From: Monosiga brevicollis MX1
Taxonomy: Eukaryota; Opisthokonta; Choanoflagellata; Craspedida; Salpingoecidae
DNA length: 64,000 bases
Reading direction: 5' to 3'
Assembly: GCF_000002865.3 (NCBI RefSeq)
Contig: NW_001865043.1
Coordinates: 226,052 to 290,051 of the forward strand
Shown here piece after piece: positions 12,069-21,395 of the stretch. The position numbers and the translations under genes were made by a program. The notes under the pieces were generated by a model. The model was not told the origin of the DNA, did not search any database, and saw only the letters and a program-made list of their open reading frames with translations. Positions within the stretch are counted from its first letter, which is position 1; every line of letters begins with the position of its first letter.

Positions 12069-12359
12069 CCCTCACACGGCTGCCCATCCTGTCGCTGGTA
12101 GCTGGAGCTTGAGACGCCTCTGCGGCATGCCAGCTTGGAACTCAAGTGGTGGCCTGTACCACGACCCGCCACACCGCTCTTGGGTCGACTGATCGCACGT
12201 CAAGAGCGAGACCCGTCCTCCACACCGGCCACACAAGCCCGCACGGACAAGGGCCGCCTTCCGACCGTGGGCACGACCAGCGGCCCTGGTTCGCGCGCAG
12301 CTTCGCAGGCAGCTTCACCTCGCCTTCCTCGTCGTTCTCAGCACGTGACTGAAATCTAG
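9845..12359 (+). CDS. cytochrome P450
   Basis: Haem-thiolate monooxygenase. About ten exons: 9845-10249, 10370-10459, 10555-10583, then exons starting near 10714, 10918, 11069, 11273, 11530, 11751, 11914 and 12104. Visible landmarks are an N-terminal PGSTGVPLL proline region, the K-helix ExxR in VLRETQRCYPSMF, the PERF-like FNPDRWAE, and the haem loop FGHGTHACPGR, whose cysteine is created by joining two exons across an intron. No hydrophobic N-terminal anchor is visible from this start, and TAG is in frame just upstream, so the protein is either soluble-type or has an unseen 5' exon. The first intron appears to use a GC donor (10250). A 36-base poly-A lies in a late intron. The family within P450s is not assigned; the start region is most like CYP26/CYP120-type enzymes. 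Confidence 0.85.
12030..12065 (+). repeat. poly-A tract in P450 intron
   Basis: About 36 consecutive A residues, inside the last P450 intron rather than at a transcript end, so it is a mononucleotide repeat and not a retroposed tail. Confidence 0.95.
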
Positions 12360-12589
12360 AAGTTTGCTCAACAACGACCCCCGGTGCGGGGGTATGACGT
12401 ATTTTGTACGCTTCAACATGTTAAACCCCCATCAGCGTTGCCCGCTTTAAGCATATCGATAGTTGATTTGTTCTTTTATCGACAGTCAGCCAGACACTCT
12501 CACTTCTCGGACAAGTATGCCCACAGACGAGCACAGATACACACAGTGAAGCAAACAACCCATATTGGCGCCACAACGACCACAATCGC

Positions 12590-15500
12590 CTATTCAGTGG
12601 CCGGTCGCTTTGTTCCGGGCACCACTGCAGCCCGGTCGGCCTCGGCTTGCCGTTTAGCAGAGTGGTTCTCGGGAGTACCACCAGCTTGATGCGCTTCAAC
12701 TTTGTGCTTCTTGGACTTTTTGTGCTTTTGGTCCACAGCAGGATGAGTGACGTTGGCGCCGGCATTGGTCGTGTCTGTGTCCTTCTTGTCCTTCTTGTCC
12801 TTCTTGTCCTTCTTGTTCTTCTTGTCCTTCTTGTCCTTCTTGCTTTTCTTCTCCTTCTTTTCCTTCTTCTCCTTCTCTTGCTTCTTCTTCCCATCCGTTG
12901 CGGCCTGATCCAGCGAACCAGCGGCTTCGGTTTTCGCGCGCTTAGCCACGGGTGGATCGGTGTGGCTAGCATTTTCAGAGCTTGGCTCCCCATCCCCAAA
13001 GTGTAGGTGTTCCGGCTTGGGCTTGCTGCCACGCTTTTTGCGACGCTTGCGCCGTGCCTCCGAGGCGGTGCCTGATTGAGTTGCATCCCCGGCAGCCGGG
13101 GGGGCATGACCAGTGCTTCCTGACGGCTTGCGGGGAACCACCGGGGCATCATCCATGGGCACTCCTCGCTCGGGCTGTGCGCGCTTCAGAGCAGCCTTGT
13201 TGGCCCGGACTCTACAAACAGCAGGGCAGGACACTGCCATCAGCTGCATCACGGGCATTGCACTGCCAGCCAAGACCACCTACTGGGCATTGCGCTTGGC
13301 CTTGCGCCGAGACTCGTCTGCAGCATGCTTGCGCCAGTAATCTTCCTCTTCCTCGCCTGCAAGCAGTTGTAGCACAATTCAAGGACTCGACATCAGACAT
13401 GCAGCCCCGTTTGTACAAAGTGGGGTGTAAGACGTATGCGCATACCTTGGGACACGGTAGCCGTCAATGTGCCATCGGACAGGATGATATCACGCAGCGC
13501 GATGGTGTCCAGAGTACTGGTGCATCGCACCGTAGCCTGAGGTGCGTGAGAATCAGGACCACCGCTGTTAGGCAACAAGCGATACTGAGAAAGCAGCGCG
13601 CGCCGGCGCCCACGAAACACTCACCACGTTATCTCCCTTGGTGTATTTGACATCCTTGATGGCCACGCTGGGTGCAAGCACCTGCAAGGTAGACTGTGTG
13701 TGCGTACACACGGTAAACAGTCGGGCATTTGAGATGACCGACTATGCCAACGCCAAACGCTCACGTCGTCCCCGACAAGCAATCACACTCTTACCTTGAT
13801 GCTCTGCCGACTGGCATCGCGCTTAAAACCGACAATGCGCAAAAGCAAGCCACGTTCAATGCTGGCGGGGTCAAAAGTCTCGAGTGCCTTTTCCTTGGCT
13901 GCAGCCTGCGCCTTGCTCGTGTCCGGCTTGACCTTGACCCCTAACAGACGGAGCACCGATGAAATGCCCACGAGCAGCAGGTTATGTCGGAGACACAAAG
14001 GGCTGGCAGATTATCGGGGGTGCAAACGCACCAGACTCGGCATGATGGGGCTGGTCTGAATACAACCGACTCTGAAGCTTCTTGTACTCGGCTTTTTTGG
14101 CGGCCCACGCCGTTCTTCATAAAAATGATGAAAAGAACAAGGCACGCGCATGGCATGGTGAGATCAAGCAGGCTACACATATGAGAAGAGCCACTCGTCC
14201 GTACTTACCTCAGCCAGACGATATAACACTGTGCATCTTCATTGACCTTGGACTTTTTATCCGAGTACTGATCTTGCTGCTGCTCAGCAAGCACTTTGGC
14301 TGCTCGTGTTTCGACGCCTGAGCATTGGATGGCATGAGTGTTGGATGAGAGCATGAGAACATGGGTCAATTCTATTTTGAAAGTGCCGAGCGGGCCAACC
14401 TTTTTTGGCTTGTGCCATTTCTTCAGGAATAGGGCCGGTCCATTGGGTTGCTGTGAGTGGCAGCAAAGCATCCGTGGCCTACGGAAGGAACGAGTGAGCC
14501 ACGGTGCGCAACCGGCAGTTGGTGTGTTGTTTGAACGTGGGGCAGGATGGGGGTCCAAACCTTAAACTCTTCAGCAGCGGCTTGCGCGGCTTCTGGCACG
14601 TCGAATTCAACAAAAGCAAAGCCTTTGGCGACACCCTGCTCATCGCGTGGCAAGCTGGTGCGAGGCAGTGAGGATGGGCACGACTTGGTGTGGGGGTGGG
14701 GGCTGAGAGGAAGCAGGCATTTCGGGTTTCGGGCTTTGACGGGAGACATGTGAGCTTTGAACCTGATGTATTCGATAGTCCCAAAGCGAGCAAAATCCCG
14801 TCGCAGGCGACTGTGCGAACAAGCACGAGGAAGGTTTTCCTGAGGAGAACAGACAGGTGCGGATCAGCGCATGGCCCTAGTCGCGGCATGCCTGCCACTA
14901 GCCAAAACGCGTGTGCATTGGAAAAGTAAGAGAGCCACGTACCACGTAGATGGTACAGGCATCTGTGTCCTTGCTTGGGATGATAGCGGACTTGCGACGC
15001 ACCATCGTGTGGTCGAGATTGAGCTGTCGGCGCAGCGCGACGGGAGCAGAAGGCAAGTTTGCGAATATGGTGAAGAAAGTCAGCCACGGCAGAAGCAGTT
15101 CGAACATTGAGGGTTGCGGCGGGGGGGGAGGGTAAAACAGACCTCCAATGCTTCGAGGCGCTGGAACGCTTCAACCAGGTCGGTGACACTGGTGGTCAAC
15201 TTACGAACCCGGTTGAACTTGAGAAACACGTCGACTGGCACATCTAGGAAAACCGCCCCACATGGCGAGATTGAGTCAAAGGAGATCGAGGCGCGGGTTC
15301 CACGTTCCGGGACCGGTGCGAGAGGGCAATCAAATTTCGTACAGCGCTGCGGATGAGCATTGACTTGGGCTTGCATGAAGCGGTCACGCCGAAGATTGGC
15401 GTCACTGCAAGCAAGGCGCGCATCGGTCAAACTCGGATCAGTGCACCAACACCACGTGCGCAAAGGGGGTCACACGCCAACGCCTCTTTGGCTAAGCCCA

Positions 15501-15602
15501 AGCACAAAAGCATCCACCACCCTTTCACGCGCAAGGACAAGCATCATACAGCTACCTAAAGTAGAAGCGCAGGGCCTCAATCAGCTCCTCGCTCTGTCCC
15601 AT
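12590..15602 (-). CDS. LARP7: LARP7 (La-related protein 7 / p65 family)
   Basis: La-family RNA-binding protein that, in animals, caps the 3' end of 7SK snRNA and, in ciliates, telomerase RNA. Start at 15602: MGQSEELIEALRFYF then, after an intron, SDANLRRDRFMQAQVNAH, which is the La-motif core; DVFLKFNRVRKLTTSVTDLV completes it. RRM1 carries ACTIYVENLPR and EQGVAKGFAFVEFDVPEAAQ (RNP1 = KGFAFVEF). A C-terminal xRRM is indicated by RGLLLRIVGFKRDASRQSI, SVAIKDVKYTKGDNV, STLDTIALRDIILSDGTL and EEEDYWRKHAADESRRKAKR. The last exon (stop at 12590) is a long basic tail of K-K-D/E repeats. About nine exons. Domain order La-RRM1-xRRM separates LARP7 from genuine La by inference. Confidence 0.85.
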
Positions 15603-15704
15603 GATGCTGCTCGCCGACGACGCCCGCCTCCCACGACACGACGTGTTCGTTCACTCTCCGCTCTGGTTCTCTCTCTCTCTGAAATCTCGGCTCGCTCGAC
15701 TTCT

Positions 15705-15728
15705 CACACACACACACACACACACACA
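15705..15728 (+). repeat. (CA)n microsatellite
   Basis: About twelve CA units, upstream of the LARP7 start and beside a short CT tract (15667-15680). Confidence 0.95.
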
Positions 15729-15871
15729 ACGAGCGCATTTGTGTGTACTTTTTTCTGACAAATTTTGAGACGATGGATCTTGATGGGATGAACAACAACA
15801 ACAACACGGAGGAGGGGACGGGCATCTGGGGGAGACACAGGAGCGCACAGGGGTACACCACACAAGGAGAC

Positions 15872-16110
15872 GAGGATGCACGAGTACAAGGACACCATAC
15901 AGGGACATATGGAGAGGAGGATGCACGGGTACAAGGACACCATACAAGGACATATGGAGAGGAGGATGCACGGATATAGAGACACGGGAGCACACAGGGG
16001 TAGTACAGACAAGGAGACTAGGATGCACGGGTACAAGGGGACACAGACAAGGAGACTAGGATGCACGGGTACAAGGGGACACAGGAGGACACAGGGGTAC
16101 AAAGGGACAC
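15872..16110 (+). repeat. minisatellite, 45-bp then 38-bp units
   Basis: The motif GAGGATGCACG recurs at 15872, 15917 and 15962 (45-base period). A second, related unit beginning GGATGCACGGGTACAAGG recurs at 16021 and 16059 (38-base period), with degenerate copies on both sides. The 45-base period keeps a frame open on both strands, giving long but meaningless open frames of tandem 15-residue repeats. Located between LARP7 and the PARG gene. Confidence 0.9.
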
Positions 16111-16331
16111 AAGGACACTGGAATACCACCATGCAAGGTTACAGGGCACAAGGAGAGTGAATGCGGTCACGGAGCCAATGTCTTTCTGATCACTTGTGTG
16201 TGCCACGCGCATCTGACCCCCCGTTGGCTGTGATGGGTCATGACAAGCCTGTGCTCAATTAAATTTGATTCAAATGACAGATAAGAAAACTATGTGTACA
16301 AGGCCATGAGCCGCAGCAGAGCCACACCTAC

Positions 16332-17312
16332 TCATGAGACTGGTTCATCCTTGGGCCCAGCCTCAGAGGACGCGAGGGGAAAGTGGCGCACAAAAGCATC
16401 CAAGTTGCTCGTATTTCGCTCCGATGGGATACCAAAGACAACGTGAGGGAAAGCACCGGCGTACTTATGGTGGAGGAGATCAGCAAAGACCTTGGCCACG
16501 TCGACGGGATCGTTTTTAAACACACCACAGCCAAAGGCACCGAGCACAAGGATCTCCACCTGCTGCGTAGCAGCCACGGAGAGCACAGCATCGATACGCC
16601 GAGTCAAAGCTTCGAGTATCTCTTCTGGTGTCACGCCACGCTCGCGGGCCACGCCAGCGTTGATGGCGGGGCAGGTAAGAAAATCAACCTGGTAGGGCTC
16701 GTCCAGAAGAGCGCCCGTCACGTCATCGCGGTAAACAGGCACGGCGGGAGAATAGATGACAAAGTCATGATAGAGTGCACGACGGTTGTCACGGCGTGCC
16801 AAGCCATAGGCAGGGTTATCGCGGATGCACACAAAGAGGCCCGAGTGGCGGCACAGGCTCTCTTCCTGGGCAGACGCGCCCCGCAAAAAGCCTCCCCCAG
16901 GGTTCTTGGCTGAGGCAAAGTTGAGAGCTGCCATTTTGAGATGTGGATGCTCAGCATGCAGCTGACGTGTAACGGAAAGGGTCGTGCCCAGTCGTATCTC
17001 GATGCGCCCGGTCGGCCCGGCAGCCGCTGGTTGACTCACGGGCACCGGTAGGGCATCGGGCAAATAGCTCTGCGTCTGTTCTCGAGCGCGGAGGCAATCG
17101 GCATCACTCTCGGCTTGAGCTAAATTGGCCTCGCTCACGCGCTGTCGTTCGCGCCGAGGGCCACTCGTCGCCACGCGCGGTGCATCACCCTTGGCAGCGT
17201 GCCGGTTTCGCCCCATGGTCGTCAATCTCGCCGCGATCTGCTTATTGGTGACGGATTTGGCACTTGATCTGCCAAGCACGCCTCGGAAAAATGCTTGTCC
17301 CAGCGCGTGCAT
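16332..17312 (-). CDS. microbial-type poly(ADP-ribose) glycohydrolase (TIGR02452/DUF2263 macrodomain)
   Basis: Removes poly(ADP-ribose) chains. One uninterrupted exon. The macrodomain begins with GRIEIRLGTTLSVTRQLHAE and KMAALNFASAKNPGGGFLRG, and contains the PARG catalytic signature GGG-x6-QEE (GGGFLRGASAQEE) with both glutamates intact. Downstream are SLCRHSGLFVC, LYHDFVIYSPAVPVYRDD, FLTCPAINAGVARERGVTPE and VLGAFGCGVFKNDP, in the usual order of the family. I take the start at 17312 (MHALGQAFFRGV); the next methionine at 17216 (MGRNRHAAKGDAP) is also possible, and the frame is open further upstream. This is the compact form found in bacteria, fungi and protists, not the long animal PARG. 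The absence of introns stands out among these neighbours. Confidence 0.87.
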   Translation of the reverse strand: MHALGQAFFRGVLGRSSAKSVTNKQIAARLTTMGRNRHAAKGDAPRVATSGPRRERQRVSEANLAQAESDADCLRAREQTQSYLPDALPVPVSQPAAAGPTGRIEIRLGTTLSVTRQLHAEHPHLKMAALNFASAKNPGGGFLRGASAQEESLCRHSGLFVCIRDNPAYGLARRDNRRALYHDFVIYSPAVPVYRDDVTGALLDEPYQVDFLTCPAINAGVARERGVTPEEILEALTRRIDAVLSVAATQQVEILVLGAFGCGVFKNDPVDVAKVFADLLHHKYAGAFPHVVFGIPSERNTSNLDAFVRHFPLASSEAGPKDEPVS

Positions 17313-18705
17313 CTTCAAGGGCCAAAGAGTTGAAACAGGGAGTATGAAAGTGATGACCCCATACAGCCTCAACAGCCAGCTGCAGCTGCGAGAACACCAC
17401 AAGCTGTCTGAACAGTCTGCCGCCCGGCCACCGATTATGCAACTCTGTCATCAGCTGTCATAACTCATCGAGAATGAATGAATCATCTGACAATTACAGC
17501 TGACATTCTAAATTTTGTCTGACGATAATATCTGACATGTTCGGTCACACAACAACAGAGAAGAAACGCACGCATGCGAAAAAAGGAACGGCGCAATCTC
17601 AAAAGGCCAAACTGCTGGATGCACGCGTGAATTGTGCGCTTATCTCGCAACCCCACCTACTGCCGCATCGCATCGCATCCCAGCGCCCCAACGAATGTCT
17701 GTGTCCTTCTGGGTGAAAACTCACCAGACATCAGCGCGTCTTGCATCATGACAGGATGTCAGCCTTTCCAGCACAGAGAAGCAACCCACAAGCGACGAAA
17801 ACCCATCCTCATTCCCAAGGGAGCTCAGAGAGAGGGCACCCACTGTAATTATCTGACATTTTCCGCTCGTTGTCAAGAAGGGCTCCGCTCTGCACATGTA
17901 AATTAGGACGCTGCGATTGATGACACACACACACACACACACACACGAACACGAACACGAACACGAGCGGACCCCCATCACCACACACACACACACACAC
18001 ACGACCCGCCCCGACACGATCACCCCCCCCCCCACACACACACACGCATGCAGGGAAGGGTCATCACATGAGCTGCTTTGCCCCAACAGTGTTTCTGATC
18101 CTACTTGGACCCCCCACCCGATGGAGTCCCATCTTGATCTACTTTGCTGCGATGATTGTTGTTGTTGCGGGATTCAAGGAGGTACCCCCATCCCCGCGAA
18201 GTGCGCTGTTGTGGCAAAGCCATGCCCAACCGCCATTCACTTGCTTTTCGCCCCCACCCCAACCACCACCACCAGCAGCAGCACCCCGCCAGCCAACCGA
18301 GGATTCTTCCTGCAACTCCACAAGCTTCTGTCCCCTGGACTTTGACCCATGTCCCACTTGATCGAGCTCTTGTAGCCCATTTAGCGGCAAATATTCCACC
18401 CTGCTCCCTGACCAACCCCGCTTTTCGTGTGATGGGCCTGAACAATGCTTGCAGTCGTGCCGCTTGGCTGCAACCCCCCTTCCCAAGGCAACCATCGGAA
18501 AGGAGGACGTGCAAGAGACAACCTCCCCGACCACGTTGACCTCCACCATCATGCCCCCCCTCGTGCCCTGCCACCTGACCAGCATCAACCGCCACCTGAC
18601 CCCTTGCACGCGTGAACACCCCGGTGCTCGCCAAACAATTTCATTTTCCTTCAGCTCTGGTTCGCCACGACTCCTCTACGTCAGCCCCCGTTGACCCCTG
18701 TCGCC
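17313..18705. other. intergenic with CA-rich repeats
   Basis: No gene that I can support. (CA)n tracts lie at about 17921-17945, 17980-18001 and 18030-18048, and give spurious frames on both strands. A plus-strand frame at 18068 (MSCFAPTVFLILLG, hydrophobic then proline-rich) and a minus-strand frame at 18101-18634 were considered and not accepted. Confidence 0.5.
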
Positions 18706-19826
18706 ATGGCCACTATTGCTCCGCCACATTCCTGCGACGCGACCTCTCGCCGCCGCACCTGGTCGCATGCCCTACTGCCTTCCATCAGCACGGACGACAG
18801 TTGTGCCATCTGCCTTGACCCGTGCGTACCGACCCGTTCGTCCGCCTCCCTGCCGGATACCATGACAACTGCATTCGCTCCTCACCATTGCTCATCTGGC
18901 TTAAACTATCGCCTGACCGGCCTCGGCCCAAATCGTTCTCGTACCACTCAGGCTGACCCGAACGGCGACTCAGGATCAGCGTCCCGTCCGCCTCAATATA
19001 TGCCGACACGTCTTTCACCAAGCTTGCATTGCCGACTGGCAGCGGCAGTCCGACGCGTGCCCGCTGTGTCGCAGTCGGGATCCAAACGCCCCCATTTTCT
19101 GCCGCCTGCTGGCCCGCGTGAGCAGCTCCTATGCGCCTGGCTACAAACCCGCCGACATTGACGCGACCATTCTGGAGCTCTCCCGCAGCTTTAGTAACAT
19201 TGAGCTTAACAGGTGCGTGAGGACTCTTCTCAAAGCACATGCGTCAGCTCGCTCCACGAGTGGTTTCCCAGTGCCTCGACAACTCTTCAACCAGAGCTCA
19301 ACGGCCGTTCCTTTGCCGCCTCTCCTCCATAGCACCACCCTGCCCGAGCTCCGCCTGCGACTGGACGGTCTGTTTCTCCGGGTTCAAGAGGCCGGAATGC
19401 CCGATGCCAAAGGCTTTTCCATCAATCTGCATTTTGTCGTGGTACGTGCTCGTGCCTGCATATGGGAAAAAGAGCCTCGATCATCCGGACACAATCTGAT
19501 CAAACTGCTCTTCTTCGCTGCTGCAGGGTTGGCATGATCTTGGCCGCGTGCTGGTGCTCGACGTCAAACCGGCTTTTCAGAGCCCAATCATCCATTTTGT
19601 GTTCCACTTTGCATCCCGCTCCATTGTAAGTACACACGCACGCAGCCTCGGTCACTACTTGTTTGCCCCAGTCATCTTCAGCCCAAGTCTAATGGCCCTA
19701 TCATGTGACACGAAATTTTGACCCCTGCCTTTAGGCACAGAGTGCTTGTGAGCGCCTGCTTGCAGCGTGTCGGGGCCACCTTCGCGCGTGCCACTGCCAA
19801 AACCACCGTTCGAGCTGCGCGTAGCT
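18706..19826 (+). CDS. RING-H2 finger protein
   Basis: Probable E3 ubiquitin ligase. Exon 1 (18706-18821) starts MATIAPPHSCD and ends in CAICLDP. Exon 2 (18952-19212) completes a C3H2C3 RING: LNICRHVFHQACIADW and DACPLCRSRDP, giving C-x2-C, C-x-H-x2-H-x2-C, and C-x2-C. All eight zinc ligands are present. The rest (YKPADIDATILELSRSFSNI, TTLPELRLRLDGLFLRVQE, GWHDLGRVLVLDVKPAF, HFVFHFASRSI) is leucine-rich and unrecognised. It ends in a cysteine/arginine-rich exon that stops near 19826. Phases match at each proposed junction. Partner and substrate are unknown. Confidence 0.72.
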
Positions 19827-20276
19827 AGAAATGGTTTTCGTGCTATAGCCTCGCCAAACAGCTATACCCGTTTCATGCTACGGTAGAAAATGCCATTTCT
19901 TACCTCGACCGGGCCGGCCTGGTCACCCGAGTTGCCACATTCTAGTAGTTATCACTTCCATACCAAGTCTCTAATTGAACTCTTCGATCCGATGCACTTT
20001 TGTATCCGAACATCCGCTCCCTGCGCCTGAGCACACCATCCACCTTCCCCTGTGTACCACGGCCATACCTGCATGGCCTCGTACTGATGGTACATGACTC
20101 AGTCTCCCTAAAGTCTTGATGATTTCACTCTCTTTCTTTTCTCTGATTTCTCTCTCTGATTTCTCAAATTTCTTCTTCTTTCATTTTTTTTTTTTTAATT
20201 TTATTTTTTCGTGCTCGACGTTTGTTGGTTGACACGAGCAGCTGAGCTGGTCGGTGCGCACACAAATTGAGACACG
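19827..20276. other. intergenic
   Basis: Upstream of RNF181-like gene. Contains a pyrimidine-rich stretch (about 20123-20215, CTCTCT and T-rich) on that gene's sense strand; otherwise nothing recognised. Confidence 0.5.
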
Positions 20277-21286
20277 ATGGCGTCGGATGGAGTTCGTACG
20301 CAGGATGCGCCGGTAGATATTGAAGAAACCCGAGAGCTTCTTGCAAACCTGCTGGAAGGCGATGGCAGCGAAATTCGTGGCACGCTGGCGCAACACATTC
20401 AGCAGCTGATGGAGCTCTTCACGCTCGCGTACGTGACGTGCCGTGTGTGACGTGTGCCCATGCTCCTCGTTCCGCAATGCTCTCACTCGACCCCTTCCCT
20501 GCTCTTGATAACACGGGCCACTGGGCCACGACTATCAGAGAGGATGGCTTGGCACCCGGCAGCAGGCGGACCCAGATTCCGCCCGTTTCCAAAAAATATC
20601 TCGAGAATCTTGACATTGTCTACCCCACCAAAAGCGAGATTGGTAGGCATGAAACCCCCGTGCCGCGCCTGCGTGCTCGCTGCGCCAGCCCCCTGCACAA
20701 CGCCGTGGTGCATGGCTCACCAAATACCACCTTTTGGGTTGACATGGCCTTGTCATACTCCCCAATGCCGCTCCCGGCGAGCCCAGCTCAAGCCATTGAA
20801 TGCGCCATTTGCAAGGCACCCTACGAGGACAAAGCTGAACTTTACGAGCTGCCGTGTGACCATGTCTTTCACACGATCTGCATCGGCGCCTGGCTAGAAC
20901 GGGTACGTAATGCTTTCGCCTTTGTGACCGCGGCACAAACAGCAAACGGGTCACCGCTTCAGGTTTCCGCACGCCCCATTGTTTTGTTTTGTTTTTTTAC
21001 GTTGTTATTTGACAGCGCCCGTCGGATTTTCGCACCATCCCGTTGCTCATACCGCCCAATAGACAAGCCAATGCCCCCTTTGCCGGCACCAGCTGCCGAC
21101 CGATGACGAAGCTTTTGAGGTATGTGCCCAGACATGGCTTATGGATGGCCCCGCATCTTTCAGTCCCTTGCGACGCTTAGCCGCGCACATTCGATGCCTG
21201 CGCTGTAGGAGCAACAACGCGAAGAGCAACGACAGCGCGAATCGGCCGCCATGATTGAACGCATGCACTCAACAATGTTTGGTTGA
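20277..21286 (+). CDS. RNF181: RNF181-like E3 ubiquitin ligase
   Basis: RING-H2 E3 ligase. Exon 1 (20277-20428) starts MASDGVRTQDAPVDIEE and forms a short helix region. Then comes EDGLAPGSRRTQIPPVSKKY (the PPVSK-type linker seen before the RING in RNF126/RNF181 relatives). The RING is split over exons: IECAICKAPYEDKAELYELP, CDHVFHTICIGAWLER, then TSQCPLCRHQLPTDDEAFE. The C-terminus EQQREEQRQRESAAMIERMH then STMFG and stop is a charged helix like the RNF181 tail. The PLCRHQLPTDD block is nearly the RNF181/Praja/RNF126 consensus. All eight RING ligands are present. Exact exon 2-3 borders are approximate. Confidence 0.8.
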
Positions 21287-21395
21287 CGTGGGCAAACCAG
21301 GCTCAATTGGCGTCGTACGCTATCCTTGGCAGAGCCATGCAAGTTCAGTTACCGCCGATCTCCGGCGTACATCATACACTCTCTACCGCAGTTGT

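Noticed and set aside
15743-16160. Plus- and minus-strand frames over the minisatellite, and the thought of a CRISPR-like array
   Set aside because: Units are contiguous with no unique spacers, unit length changes, and there are no cas genes; this is a eukaryotic minisatellite.
18068-18361. Plus-strand frame with hydrophobic start then proline-rich sequence
   Set aside because: No splice partners, no family signal, composition driven by C-rich repeats nearby.
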